DNA of 64,000 nt from Candidatus Saccharimonadota bacterium (GTDB taxonomy: Bacteria > Patescibacteriota > Saccharimonadia > Saccharimonadales > Saccharimonadaceae), in contig JAFWHA010000017.1 in the NCBI GenBank assembly GCA_017512175.1, positions 1-64,000 on the forward strand, given 5' to 3'. Below, piece by piece: positions 1-9,433 of the stretch. A program made the translations under genes and the position numbers. Under the pieces are notes generated by a model. It had not been told where the DNA came from, ran no database searches, and saw only the letters and a list, made by a program, of their open reading frames with translations. Positions within the stretch are counted from its first letter, which is position 1, and the number at the start of each line of letters is the position of its first letter.

Positions 1-691
1 CAGCAAACCCGTGGTACTTGCTGCTGTTGTCATGCGGGCGGACGTTCGTCGTGTTGAAGTGCAGGTGGTAAGCGTGGGTAGCAGTACTATGAGCAGTAGT
101 AGACCACCAGTTGCCGTTGCCGTTATTCTGGAAGGCACCCGCGAAGAAGTAGCCGGCGCGGGGAAGGGTAAATGGGAAAGCTTCTAGTGTCTGGTATTCG
201 GAAGTAGTATTGTGATTGGCAGGGCTAATGCCATAGGCACTGACTAAGGATCCCCAAGATTTCTGTGCAGAAGTAGAAGTACTATTAGTATAGTTAGTAG
301 GGAGTCTCCAGTGAGCTGGACAGATAGAGTTTGTAGCATCTCCGCTATCCGTAGTCATGCTAGATGTTCCACTTCCCGCAGTAGCAGCATACCAGTTGTA
401 ATACCAAGAATCATAAGTGCCACCATATGTAGTATTCCCATTCATAATACAAGCCGCATTAGTGTTACCATTCCCACATATAGCTCCAGTAGAAAACGTA
501 ATAGTATTTCCAGTAGTGTTATTAACTCCAGTATATGTCTTATTAGCCTGCAACTCAAACTTCAAGTTATCACTCATCCAACAATTCCCATCAGCCATCT
601 TTCTAACAGTGTAAGTTTTACCATCTCTAATGTCTGACAATGTGCTTTTTAAGACTATGGAAAATAAGGCTAAATTTGACTCCCACCATGT
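1..691 (-). pseudogene. FISUMP-domain coding segment, no N-terminus, runs off the left edge
   Basis: The minus strand is open from about 691 to the window edge and encodes a nearly complete Fibrobacter-succinogenes major paralogous (FISUMP) domain: DIRDGKTYTVRKMADGNCW at its start, a WYYNWYAATAGSG block, an ICPAHWRLPT block and a late GNGNWWSTTAHS block. The reading reaches ...SSKYHGFA, so only the closing VRC-type motif should lie outside the window. No signal peptide or stalk precedes the domain. The first ATG (598) lies inside it, only a TTG (640) lies near its start, and no ribosome site is visible. It sits directly downstream of the polA stop. Compared with the full-length protein at 47166-48944 it looks like a 5'-truncated relic or silent cassette. 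Read-through from polA cannot be excluded. Confidence 0.6.
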
Positions 692-723
692 CTAAACCTA
701 CAAAAACTTAATGTCGCAAAATA

Positions 724-3225
724 TTATAATTCTCCCCAGTTTTCTCCAGAAGTAACTTCTACGGCTAACTTAATTTTTAGCTCTGGAGCAATACCTTCCA
801 TAGTGGAAACTAAAATCTTGGATACTTCGTCGACTAATTTTTCGTCACACTCAACAATTAACGAATCATGAATTTGCAAAACCAGTTCGGCACCATCTGG
901 CAAAAGTGAATCCACTTTGATCATGGCGCGTTTCATTAAGTCCGCTTCTGTTCCCTGAATCGGCATGTTCATTGCTGCTCTTTCTGCACCTTGTCTAATC
1001 ATGAAATTTGGCGACTTGACGTCTGGAGTTGGGCGCCTGCGACCATAATATGTTTCTACATAGCCCTCTTCCCTTGCCTGTTTCAAAATTGCATCTAGAT
1101 ATTCACGAATTGGTTTTCTGACAGCAAAATAGTCTTCGATAAATTGCCTTGCTTCACTGACGAACATACCAGTTGCATCGGCTAAACCTTTTGCACTCAT
1201 GCCATACATTACGCCAAAATTAATAGTCTTTGCCGCTCTACGTTGGTCTTTCGTGATTTTATCCATTGGGATTCCGAATACATCAGAAGCGGTCTTAGTA
1301 TGAATATCTACACCGGAGTTAAAGTCGGAAATAAGCTTTTCATCACCAGATAAAACTGCAGCGAGACGGAGTTCGAATTGAGAATAATCTGCTGATACGA
1401 ATTTTCTACCTTTTGGAGCGACAAAGCCGGCGCGAATTCTTTTACCCTCGCCAGTGCGAACTGGAATATTCTGAAGATTTGGGTTAACAGAAGATAACCT
1501 ACCAGTAGCAGTCACATTCTGTGTAAAAGTCGTATGGATTTTGTCATTACTGTCTGCAAGCATAGGAAATGGAACAATGTAAGTATTCAAAAGCTTTGCG
1601 GCTTCGCGGTATTCTAAAATTTTATCAATGATAGCGTGCTGGCCTTTCAGTTTGTCAAGTTCCTTGGCACCAGTAGAATATCCTCTGGCAGTTTTCTTAA
1701 TGCCTTTGGTCGGCAAGCCAAGATTATTAAACAATACATCCGCTAGTTGATATGGTGAATTAATGTTAAACTCTTTGCCGGATAAGTCATATATCTCTTG
1801 CTCTAATTCTGCAACTTGTTCTCCAAACTCTTTTTGAAGCTCGGAAAAATAGCCTTTAGAAATTTTGACACCTTGTTTTTCCATTTTGTATAAAACTGGA
1901 ATAAGTGGCAAATCGTAATCGGTGTAGATAGTTAAAAGTTTAGGAATTTTTGACAGCTCAGCATATTGGCGCTTTGCCTCTTCTAAATTCTTAGCCTTTT
2001 CTTCTGCGGTTTCGTCAAATGCCAACATTCCCTGCCCATTGTCTTCAGCGACTACGCGCTTCAAAGGGTTGAGCAAAAATTCCGCCTGAGTTAAATCCCA
2101 AATTTTCTTGCCACTAAGAACTGCATCTGCAACTTTTGAATCTTGGTGCATGGATTTCTTGATGTCTTTTGCGATGAGGTAGTCGCTAAAATCAATTTCC
2201 ACTAAAGATGCTTGCTCAGATTTTTCTAGCGGCATATCCACATTCGGTTTCTCAAAACTTAGTCTAAACTCGCTCATTTTGTTCTGGTTGATTTTTTCAA
2301 TTTCTGATTTGAACTTTCTTAAAAGCGAATTGAATTCTAACATTTTAAGAGCTTGCTCTACTGCTGGAACGTTGATTACTAAATCAGGAACATCTGAAAG
2401 TTTAACTGGTGCATCGGTCATAATCTTAGCAAGTTCGTATGACATGAATGCTGAGTCGCGTCCGTCAATTAACTTCTTCTGTGTGGAGCCAGCAATGTCA
2501 TTAATATGGTCGTAAACCCCTTGCAAAGTACTGTAATCGTTTAGAAGTTTCACGGCTGTTTTTTCACCTACACCGGAAACACCCGGAATGTTATCAGATG
2601 TATCGCCTTTTAAGGCTTTTAAATCTAGGAATTGATTCTTTTTGATTCCATATTTTTCTTCTACTGCTGGAACATCCATTTCTTCAAGTTTGGAAAAACC
2701 TTTGAGTAACCTATACATTCTAGTATTATCATCTACGATTTGTAACATGTCTAAATCGGAAGATACAATTACCGTATCCCAGATACTTTTATTCTTATAT
2801 TCATCACTAGAAGTTAGGCCGTCTTTCTGGGCTTTTTCTACAAAATCAGTTTCTTCGTCAGCTTGAAAGGCCAGAGTTCCGATAATGTCATCAGCCTCAT
2901 AGTCATCACATTCTAGAAATCCCCAGCCGAGTGCAGAAATTAAATTCCTAAGTAGTGGAATCTGCGTGAAAAAATCTTCTGGTGGCTTAGTCCTGCCGGC
3001 CTTATAATCTGCATAAATAGCCTTGCGCTTAGAAATTGAAGTTTTGGCTTTGTCCCAAGCGACAACGACCTTAGTCGGCTGGAGTTCTTTGACGATTTCC
3101 ATAGCAATAACTGCAAAACCATAGACGCCGCCAGTAGGAGTACCATCAGAAGTTGATAGATTTCCCATAGCATAGTAACCGCGATAGAATACTGATTTTC
3201 CGTCTATAATTACTAACTTTTTCAT
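724..3225 (-). CDS. polA: DNA polymerase I (5'-nuclease plus polymerase, no proofreading motif seen)
   Basis: Family A repair and replication polymerase that fills gaps and removes Okazaki primers. Residues 1 to about 300 are the FEN-like 5' nuclease: acidic SSDLDML near 155 and the helix-three-turn-helix GDTSDNIPGVSGVGEKTA near 210. The polymerase domain fills roughly 440-833, with motif A DYSQFELRLAA, motif B RRAAKTINFGVMYG and motif C IHDSLIVEC. The segment between them (about 310-440) is short and lacks the DxE motif of a 3'-5' exonuclease, so proofreading is probably absent. At 833 aa it is shorter than the E. coli enzyme (928). The start follows an AGGAGA site by a normal spacing. It is the last gene of a tight minus-strand run with argS, orn, a small unknown gene and a P-loop kinase. 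Confidence 0.97.
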   Translation of the reverse strand: MKKLVIIDGKSVFYRGYYAMGNLSTSDGTPTGGVYGFAVIAMEIVKELQPTKVVVAWDKAKTSISKRKAIYADYKAGRTKPPEDFFTQIPLLRNLISALGWGFLECDDYEADDIIGTLAFQADEETDFVEKAQKDGLTSSDEYKNKSIWDTVIVSSDLDMLQIVDDNTRMYRLLKGFSKLEEMDVPAVEEKYGIKKNQFLDLKALKGDTSDNIPGVSGVGEKTAVKLLNDYSTLQGVYDHINDIAGSTQKKLIDGRDSAFMSYELAKIMTDAPVKLSDVPDLVINVPAVEQALKMLEFNSLLRKFKSEIEKINQNKMSEFRLSFEKPNVDMPLEKSEQASLVEIDFSDYLIAKDIKKSMHQDSKVADAVLSGKKIWDLTQAEFLLNPLKRVVAEDNGQGMLAFDETAEEKAKNLEEAKRQYAELSKIPKLLTIYTDYDLPLIPVLYKMEKQGVKISKGYFSELQKEFGEQVAELEQEIYDLSGKEFNINSPYQLADVLFNNLGLPTKGIKKTARGYSTGAKELDKLKGQHAIIDKILEYREAAKLLNTYIVPFPMLADSNDKIHTTFTQNVTATGRLSSVNPNLQNIPVRTGEGKRIRAGFVAPKGRKFVSADYSQFELRLAAVLSGDEKLISDFNSGVDIHTKTASDVFGIPMDKITKDQRRAAKTINFGVMYGMSAKGLADATGMFVSEARQFIEDYFAVRKPIREYLDAILKQAREEGYVETYYGRRRPTPDVKSPNFMIRQGAERAAMNMPIQGTEADLMKRAMIKVDSLLPDGAELVLQIHDSLIVECDEKLVDEVSKILVSTMEGIAPELKIKLAVEVTSGENWGEL

Positions 3226-3273
3226 GAATCTCCTTCCTAGATATTCCCTGCCAATTTATTATTCATTTTGAAA

Positions 3274-3906
3274 TTAGAACTCCACTTCATTCAAAATATC
3301 TTGTAATTTTTTCTCCATATCCGCTACTGAGCCATCGTTTAGAACATAGTAATCTGCAGCGGCGATTGGTCCGCCTTTTTCCAGATTTTCGATTTCGCTA
3401 CGGTCTCGTTCGATAATTTCTTCCGTATTAAAAGGACGATCTGGGCGAGCAGCTACACGTTTGTAACGCAATTTCTTTGGGACTACTATAGCAACAAAAG
3501 TTAGCATGCCTGGAAATTCGTGTTTTAGGGTCTTGTACTCGGTCCAAGAATAGACGCCGTCTAGAACGATGCGCTTCTGTCCAGCGCGCATTAAGTCGTG
3601 TACTTCGTCGATAACTTGGCGTACTACCCAATCGGTGCCTTCAGTTTTTCTGATTTCTTCTCGGAATTTTTTGTCGTTTTCTGGAGATTGAGGGATGCCA
3701 CGCTTGGCCATTTCTTTGTAAATCATACCCCCGAAATATACTTTAGGGTATCCTTTGGCAGTTAAATAATCTACCGCTACAGATTTGCCGCTGCCAGACA
3801 TGCCTACCACTGCGATAATTTTTACGTTTTTGTTCTCTCTGACTAAATCGGCTTCGGCTTTTACTTCTTTTTCGGACAGTACTTCGTTTTTAGTTTTTTC
3901 GCTCAT
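3274..3906 (-). CDS. P-loop nucleotide kinase resembling dephospho-CoA kinase
   Basis: A 210-aa protein with a Walker A motif GMSGSGKSVA near residue 35 and a kinase-like layout: VYFGGMIYKEMAKRG after the P-loop, a basic RYKRVAARPDRP lid-type stretch, and a C-terminal ADYYVLNDGS of the kind seen before the last helix in dephospho-CoA kinases. The first 27 residues are charged and probably disordered. The fold points to the CoaE/adenylate-kinase group, including the archaeal UPF0200 proteins; the substrate is not decided by sequence. It has an AAGGAG site. The gene lies 48 bp upstream of polA and 24 bp after a small unknown gene, which makes co-transcription likely. A role in salvage of CoA or nucleotide precursors is inference. 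Confidence 0.75.
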   Translation of the reverse strand: MSEKTKNEVLSEKEVKAEADLVRENKNVKIIAVVGMSGSGKSVAVDYLTAKGYPKVYFGGMIYKEMAKRGIPQSPENDKKFREEIRKTEGTDWVVRQVIDEVHDLMRAGQKRIVLDGVYSWTEYKTLKHEFPGMLTFVAIVVPKKLRYKRVAARPDRPFNTEEIIERDRSEIENLEKGGPIAAADYYVLNDGSVADMEKKLQDILNEVEF

Positions 3907-3930
3907 TTTATTTCTCCTTTTATCCTAGTT

Positions 3931-4278
3931 TTATGCTGTAATTTCCTTACTCATATTGAAACTTAGCCGGACTAAGTCGTTCAACTCATCTGTAGATAAT
4001 TGACCAGAATTGACAATTTCTACGCCGCCTTTACCAAAATATCTACTTTCCATCACGCTCTCGTATTTTTCGCGAAGTAAGTCTCTGAGTTTTGCATCCG
4101 TCCTGACTTCTAGTGTATTTTTGCGGAGGATGAGAAATGGCTTCATAGGCGAAGTTACGGAATTTTCTTCTGGCACTCTATAAATAATCACTTCTTCTGC
4201 ATCATTACCTTTGCCAAGCGTTGCTCTTTCCGTATGATAATCGCCGATTCCGCTGACTTTAGAAATATCAAAATCCAT
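3931..4278 (-). CDS. small hypothetical protein
   Basis: A 115-aa soluble protein with no signal peptide or membrane segment. I do not recognise the family. It opens MDFDISKVSGIGDYHTERA, has alternating charged and hydrophobic stretches typical of a small alpha/beta fold, and includes a basic-acidic helix around LRDLLREKYESVMESRYF. A TAGGAG ribosome site precedes the ATG. It lies 9 bp downstream of orn and 24 bp upstream of the kinase gene, so it belongs to the argS-polA run. No function can be assigned from sequence. Confidence 0.8.
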   Translation of the reverse strand: MDFDISKVSGIGDYHTERATLGKGNDAEEVIIYRVPEENSVTSPMKPFLILRKNTLEVRTDAKLRDLLREKYESVMESRYFGKGGVEIVNSGQLSTDELNDLVRLSFNMSKEITA

Positions 4279-4287
4279 AATCTTCTC

Positions 4288-4869
4288 CTATTTTAGATAC
4301 GTTAAGTACCACTTCATTTCTTCGATTGAGCCTTCAATATCGTCAAAAGCTCGGTGGAGTTCTCTCTTGACAAAATGCCTATCCATAGCACCTTCAAAAT
4401 ATACTTTCCAGGCACTGACGTCAAACAGTCTGTAGTGAAGTCGCTTTGCTAACTTTGGCATTTCTACATCAATAAATCTCTTATCCTGATGGATAGAGTT
4501 GCCGGCTAAAATAATCTTGCCTTTGCCTTTGTCATCATTCTTGATGCTCTGGGTTTCAAAGTTGTCATCGAGGAATTTAATTAGCTCGGTTTCGACTTCG
4601 GCAATAGTTTTACCATTTTCGTTCTGAGCAATTAAAGCATCCCGAGATTCGCTATTTTTGTCCCAAAACTCGCCGACCATACGTTCGTGCATGAAGCCTG
4701 AATCTACTTTTACCACAGCGGTATACTCTGCAATTTTATTAAATTCCCAATCTGTAGCGATGGCTGCGACTTCGATAATTTTATCCTTGCCTGGGATAAG
4801 ACCGGTCATTTCTAAATCTACCCAAAGCAGGGTGGCTTTTTTTGTAGGATTTTTTGCATCTTCCATCAT
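4288..4869 (-). CDS. orn: oligoribonuclease
   Basis: DEDDh-family 3'-5' exoribonuclease that degrades di- and short oligoribonucleotides, the last step of mRNA decay. The exo I motif WVDLEMTG is at about residues 15-22 and matches the WxDxExTGL signature of oligoribonucleases. A second acidic motif AGNSIHQDKRF sits near 120, and the C-terminal HRAFDDIEGSIEE supplies the His and final Asp. At 193 aa it is close to the usual 180-200. The AAGGAGAG site sits unusually close to the first ATG (4869); the second in-frame ATG (4866) has better spacing and may be the real start. It follows argS by 26 bp. Confidence 0.95.
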   Translation of the reverse strand: MMEDAKNPTKKATLLWVDLEMTGLIPGKDKIIEVAAIATDWEFNKIAEYTAVVKVDSGFMHERMVGEFWDKNSESRDALIAQNENGKTIAEVETELIKFLDDNFETQSIKNDDKGKGKIILAGNSIHQDKRFIDVEMPKLAKRLHYRLFDVSAWKVYFEGAMDRHFVKRELHRAFDDIEGSIEEMKWYLTYLK

Positions 4870-4895
4870 TCTCTCCTTTATATTTCTTCTGGTCT

Positions 4896-6734
4896 TTACA
4901 TCTCTTCCGGTATACTAATTCCGAGTAGCCCTAAGCCATGTTCCATGACGTTAAGGTAACCTTTAACAATATTTCTTCGTTCGAGCTCAAAATTACTACC
5001 GTTGACTTTAATTTTCTCGTAAAATCTGGAAAAGTTTTGCGCTAGATCGAATAAATAATTCGCAATTTTGTGCGGAGCCAATTCGGTAGTAGCTTCTCTT
5101 AATACGTCTTGATACTGGGCTAGTTGTTTGATGAGCTCCTTTTCTGCAGGTTGCAAAACCCAATTATCGTCTTGAGATGATTGAAAATTGTCGGGCTGGG
5201 CAGATTCCTGGCTAGAGTGAGCGGATTTTTCTTGTTGAACATAATGGGAATCGTGTTCTGCTGGGGATGGAATCTCGAAATTACCACTTAGAATTTTCTT
5301 GGCGCGGACAGCAGAATATTGCAAATAGACTCCGGAATTTCCAGTGGTAGAAACACTTTCTTTGATATCAAAATCAAAATCGCCGCCGATTTTGTATTTT
5401 AGGAGTGCGTACTTAATCGCGCCCATGGCCACTTTTTCATCTGGGACTAAGGCAAAAACTGCATTTAGTACATCTACAGCTTTGATGAAGTTGCCTTTTC
5501 TGGAGGACATCTTTTCGTTACCGGGAAGCTTGACATTGCCATGCGTGATATGTAAAGTTCTTTCGCTCAGCTCTGGAGCGTAAAGTGAGACTGATTTTAG
5601 AACTACTTTCATGTATTCGATAATGTCGTTTCCAGTAATGACTACAGATTTGTCAAAATGGTAGTCATCCCATTTAGTAAATAATAGTCCGACGTCTTTC
5701 GCTTCGTAGGTAGGTAGGCCTTCTTTATTAATAAACACTCGAGTATGCAAGCCGTATCTTTCGCCAACGAAGATTATAGCACCATCGCTTTCTTCGTATA
5801 CCGTCTGGGTGTGGGCTTGGACCTCTGCAAGACCTCGCCTTGCAACGGTAGATTCTGGATAGTAACGATCAAATTTTACTCCTAGCCGGGTGTAGAAATC
5901 GTCAAAATAACGGTATGATAACTCCCTGCCAGTCCAATATAGGTCTGCTAGGTCCGTATCTCTAATGTCGTTTTCGGCGATAGCATAGATAGATTTGTTC
6001 AGCTCGGTAATTTCCGCTTTGGCTTGACCATCATCTTCGTAGGCACGAGTTCCTTCAACATAATTCTTAGCGATAATTTCTACGCGCTTAGCAATTTCTG
6101 CGGGAGAAATAGTTTCGTCGCCATTGTCATCTCTCGGTCTCAAATCTTTTGCAGAGACCCCGTTCTTTTGCAGAGCGTAAATAGTCTTCGCGACATGGAG
6201 TCCGACATCACCACCGAAGTTTGCTCGGATAACTTTGCCGCCAGCGTTTTCTATTAATTTGGAAATACTATCTCCCATGATAGAGGTGTAGAGATGACCG
6301 ACATGAAGCACCTTGAATGGATTAGGATCAGAAAATTCACAGATAATAGTTTGTCTGTTATAATCGTCTAGTGATATATTTTCGGCAAAGTTAGTAGTTA
6401 ATTCGGCTAATTTATGCTTCCAATATTCATTTCGTGATATAAAATTCAGGAAACCTGGACCGGCAATTTCGATATCGAAGGGGAAAATAGTAGCAGTGTT
6501 GGTGATTTCCTGCTTCAGGCTGGTGGCGATTTCTCTAGGAGAGTAGGCCGATTCGTCCGGCTTAGTAATTCCCTGCGCTTTCAGAATGCCGGAAAGCTTC
6601 AAAGCGATATTCGAAGCATAGTCGGCATTAGCGTTCTCTGGAGCTAAAGTTACTTCGATATTTAGCGTGTCAGCTATTTCGGTACCAAAAAGATTGGCAA
6701 TTGCTTGTAAAACTCTATTTCTGATTTCTTCCAT
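4896..6734 (-). CDS. argS: arginyl-tRNA synthetase
   Basis: Class I synthetase charging tRNA-Arg. The N-terminal additional domain covers about residues 1-110, the HIGH-type motif is HVGH near 144, and the KMSKS-type loop reads KMSSR near 415. The C-terminal anticodon-binding domain ends in GISIPEEM. A polar Ser/Gln-rich insertion of roughly 30 residues (around HDSHYVQQEKSAHSSQ) precedes that domain, which makes the protein 612 aa. There is no ribosome site: a TAAAAT box (42-47 of the 6.7-kb hundred, i.e. 6742-6747) with an upstream TG lies seven bases before the ATG, so transcription should start at or next to the start codon. It heads the minus-strand run ending in polA. Confidence 0.96.
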   Translation of the reverse strand: MEEIRNRVLQAIANLFGTEIADTLNIEVTLAPENANADYASNIALKLSGILKAQGITKPDESAYSPREIATSLKQEITNTATIFPFDIEIAGPGFLNFISRNEYWKHKLAELTTNFAENISLDDYNRQTIICEFSDPNPFKVLHVGHLYTSIMGDSISKLIENAGGKVIRANFGGDVGLHVAKTIYALQKNGVSAKDLRPRDDNGDETISPAEIAKRVEIIAKNYVEGTRAYEDDGQAKAEITELNKSIYAIAENDIRDTDLADLYWTGRELSYRYFDDFYTRLGVKFDRYYPESTVARRGLAEVQAHTQTVYEESDGAIIFVGERYGLHTRVFINKEGLPTYEAKDVGLLFTKWDDYHFDKSVVITGNDIIEYMKVVLKSVSLYAPELSERTLHITHGNVKLPGNEKMSSRKGNFIKAVDVLNAVFALVPDEKVAMGAIKYALLKYKIGGDFDFDIKESVSTTGNSGVYLQYSAVRAKKILSGNFEIPSPAEHDSHYVQQEKSAHSSQESAQPDNFQSSQDDNWVLQPAEKELIKQLAQYQDVLREATTELAPHKIANYLFDLAQNFSRFYEKIKVNGSNFELERRNIVKGYLNVMEHGLGLLGISIPEEM

Positions 6735-6815
6735 TATCTATATTTTACCATAAAATACAGGAGTTTTCTCGTGCATGTATAAATATGGAAACAGAGTTTC
6801 TGTGGCTAAATATGA

Positions 6816-7379
6816 TTATTGTGCATTTTCGGGACGAGTATCTTGGAAAAAGACGGTGGAGACATCTATGGCATTGCCATTTTGCATGACAATGAAGTTC
6901 TTGTCGAAGCTGCTAAGGTTAGTAGTGGAATGGTTAGCGTTATCAGAAACTGTATATGAAGTACCGGCTTTGCAGAGATATTCTCTCTGGACTGTCGCTA
7001 AGTGTTCTTCCGTGTAGTCTGCTGCATCGTAAATGACAATGCAACCATTAGCGTCATCGGTGCGAGATTTGTCGATTTTGAATTTAGTATCTGGGAGGGT
7101 TTTGCTCCAGTCGATAACGGTCTGACCTTCCGAAGTAGTGCCGTTTTCTAGGTAGATGGTGTCACCATCATATTGAGAGATGATGAGAACATCGCCTGCG
7201 GCGTTAGTGTATGAGCCGTAAAAATCATCATAGGTGCGATTGTCTACTGGGACGTCTGTAGTTTCGCCAGTTTCTCCTTGATGGCTTCCTGCTATATTGA
7301 TAATCGTAATAGTGATAGCGGCAACTGCGGCAACTGCTAAGATGCCAACTAGCAACTTGATAATAAGATTCTTGTTCAT
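6816..7379 (-). CDS. hypothetical membrane-anchored extracytoplasmic protein
   Basis: A 187-aa protein with one N-terminal membrane segment (about residues 7-28: LIIKLLVGILAVAAVAAITI and onward) followed by a polar, Asp/Thr-rich region likely to face outside. There is no lipobox cysteine right after the segment, so an uncleaved anchor is more likely than a lipoprotein. The outer part has short repeats of GD/DG turns and looks beta-rich (YGSYTNAAGDVLIISQYDGD). A GGAGG site lies just upstream of the ATG. It is flanked by argS and a FISUMP relic. I do not recognise the family. Confidence 0.75.
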   Translation of the reverse strand: MNKNLIIKLLVGILAVAAVAAITITIINIAGSHQGETGETTDVPVDNRTYDDFYGSYTNAAGDVLIISQYDGDTIYLENGTTSEGQTVIDWSKTLPDTKFKIDKSRTDDANGCIVIYDAADYTEEHLATVQREYLCKAGTSYTVSDNANHSTTNLSSFDKNFIVMQNGNAIDVSTVFFQDTRPENAQ

Positions 7380-7518
7380 ATTTCCTCCGTTTACTATATT
7401 ATACCTTAGTTTGGTTACGGTTGGTAGGGTTTGTAGGGTTTGTAGGGTTTGCGATTTTTATTCTCTAGCGTTTTAAGATTTAGCGGTTTCCGTTTCTGAT
7501 TCTGGGGGGCGAGGAGGG

Positions 7519-7716
7519 TTAGATAGAGACGCAACGGATAGGTAACCCGAGATTCTTATTGTAATCGCTCTGAGGGTTGATACTGTTAGTACTAAAGTAC
7601 AAACCGTAAGTGTAACTAACATTACTAGCGTTTGGAGTAGTTGACCAGTAGTAGCCATAAGAATTATAGTGCAGACTGCCACTATAATAGTTCCCAGTCT
7701 CAATAAAATAAGAAAG
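7519..7716 (-). pseudogene. C-terminal FISUMP-domain relic
   Basis: Minus-strand reading from an in-frame stop at 7717-7719 to TAA at 7519 gives 65 residues: GNYYSGSLHYNSYGYYWSTT, then GLYFSTNSINP and a final LGLPIRCVSI. This is the closing part of a FISUMP domain; the full-length protein at 47166 ends GIPVRCLSI, with YYWGSTAV at the matching place. No start codon, signal peptide or upstream domain remains. It is best read as the 3' remnant of a decayed surface-protein gene between pyrG and a membrane protein. Confidence 0.75.
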
Positions 7717-7744
7717 TTATTTGAAGTATTTGCTCAAGGCGCGA

Positions 7745-9433
7745 CTATTTTAGACTCCTTATAAATTCGAAAAATAGCGGATGGACAGCTAGTGGTCTAG
7801 ATTTGAATTCTGGGTGGGCTTGAGTAGCTACGAAGAATTTGAGATTTGGAGATTCTACGAATTCTACTAATTTACCATCTGGAGAAGTGCCAGATACTTT
7901 GAGGCCGCCTTTTTCGATTTCTGGAAGATATTTCTGATTGACTTCGTAACGATGACGATGACGCTCTACGACACTATTTTTTCCGTAAATTTTTACGACT
8001 TTTGAGTTAGATTTAAGCTTGGCTTTGTAGTCTCCTAGCCTCATGGTGCCTCCGGTAGATTCTTTACCTTTTTGTCCTTCCATGATGTAAATTACATTAG
8101 CAAAATCTTTTGGCTTTTTAAAATCTTCATCACCTAGAAATTCTTCGGAGCCGGCACCAGTCAGACCACCGCGACGAGCTGCCGCCATGCAGGCTGCTTG
8201 GAGTCCGAGACAAAGTCCTAGATATGGCTTGTCGTTTTCTAAAGCGTACTCTGCGGCTTTTATTTTTCCTTCTACGCCGCGCAAGCCAAATCCACCTGGC
8301 ACAACGATACCGTCAACTAAATCTAGCAATTCGGAAGCTGAATAGTTCTTCTTGAGTGCGTTTTCTGATGCCTGCTCAGACTTATGGACTGGACTGAAAC
8401 GCTCTGAAACTTTGGCATCCGCAAGCTCCTCGGCGTTAATCCAAACAATGTCGAGATTGACTTCGTTCCACGCGGCGGCGGCTTTTAGGGCTTCTGTTAC
8501 ACAGATGTAAGTATCTTCGTTACCAACGTATTTGGCAACGAGACCGACTTTAACGGTACGGTCATAATTAGCATTCCTACGCTTAGAAAACTCTTCCCAT
8601 TTGGACATGTCTGGCTCGGAATCATCATCCATAAAATCATTTAGAATGTTTAGCACTCCAGATTTTAGGACGTTAAACGGAACGTCATAGACTGAAGAAA
8701 TATCTGGTAAATTCACTACCGCATCGGAGGAGATACCAGCAAAGCGAGCAATCTTTTCACAAATCGCTCTAGGGGCTGGCTTCTCAGTACGTACGCAGAC
8801 AATATCTGGCACAATGCCGAATCCTAGCAAATCGTGCAGGGCGTTCTGGGCGGGCTTAGTCTTTAATTCTTTAGAGGTGTTGAGCCATGGGACAAAAACT
8901 ACGGATAGATATAAACAATTGCGACGTCCGACGATGTTGGCAAAAGTCCTAATCGCTTCTAGAAAAGCTAAACCTTCGTAATCTCCGACTGTGCCACCGA
9001 TTTCTACAATGTGAACATCGGAGTCTGCAGAAGCTTTGGCAATTTTTTCCTGAACGAGCTCGGTAAAGTGCGGAACGAGCTGGACGGTCTTACCATGAAA
9101 GCCGCCGCTACGCTCTTTTTCGATTAGCTCTTTATAAATTCCGCCGGAAAGGGTGATGGAGTATTTGGATGTTTCGAAATCTAGAAATCTTTCGTAGTGT
9201 CCGAGATCGAGATCGGTTTCTACACCATCGTGAGTAACATAACATTCGCCATGTTCTACCGGATTGAGAAGCCCGGCATCAACGTTGAGATAAGGATCGC
9301 ACTTTTGCATGGTTACTTTGTAGCCTTTGGCTTTTAGGATTGCGCCCATAGAGGCGGCGGTAATTCCCTTACCAACACCAGATAAGACACCACCCGTCAC
9401 AAAGATATATTTACATTTTTTGTTTCTTACCAT
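7745..9433 (-). CDS. pyrG: CTP synthase
   Basis: Converts UTP to CTP with glutamine and ATP. The synthetase domain begins YIFVTGGVLSGVGKGITAAS, with the P-loop near residue 18, and contains KCDPYLNVDAGLLNP. The class I glutaminase domain in the C-terminal half has the nucleophile motif YLGLCLGLQ and the partner His-Glu in QAHPEFKSRP. A GTG 21 bp further upstream would add seven residues, but AGGAGG sits at ideal spacing before the ATG at 9433, so I use that start. A short insertion around SPVHKSEQASENALKK joins the two domains. It appears monocistronic between a FISUMP relic and an ABC permease. Confidence 0.97.
   Translation of the reverse strand: MVRNKKCKYIFVTGGVLSGVGKGITAASMGAILKAKGYKVTMQKCDPYLNVDAGLLNPVEHGECYVTHDGVETDLDLGHYERFLDFETSKYSITLSGGIYKELIEKERSGGFHGKTVQLVPHFTELVQEKIAKASADSDVHIVEIGGTVGDYEGLAFLEAIRTFANIVGRRNCLYLSVVFVPWLNTSKELKTKPAQNALHDLLGFGIVPDIVCVRTEKPAPRAICEKIARFAGISSDAVVNLPDISSVYDVPFNVLKSGVLNILNDFMDDDSEPDMSKWEEFSKRRNANYDRTVKVGLVAKYVGNEDTYICVTEALKAAAAWNEVNLDIVWINAEELADAKVSERFSPVHKSEQASENALKKNYSASELLDLVDGIVVPGGFGLRGVEGKIKAAEYALENDKPYLGLCLGLQAACMAAARRGGLTGAGSEEFLGDEDFKKPKDFANVIYIMEGQKGKESTGGTMRLGDYKAKLKSNSKVVKIYGKNSVVERHRHRYEVNQKYLPEIEKGGLKVSGTSPDGKLVEFVESPNLKFFVATQAHPEFKSRPLAVHPLFFEFIRSLK

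Noticed and set aside
5160-5290. Insertion element in argS
   Set aside because: The Ser/Gln-rich insertion has no inverted repeat and no similarity to the valS element; it looks like ordinary linker expansion.
8300-8400. Peptide KSEQAS shared by insertions in PyrG and PolA
   Set aside because: Underlying DNA similarity is short (about 15 bases with mismatches) and has no hairpin or boundary repeats, so I do not call it a repeat element.
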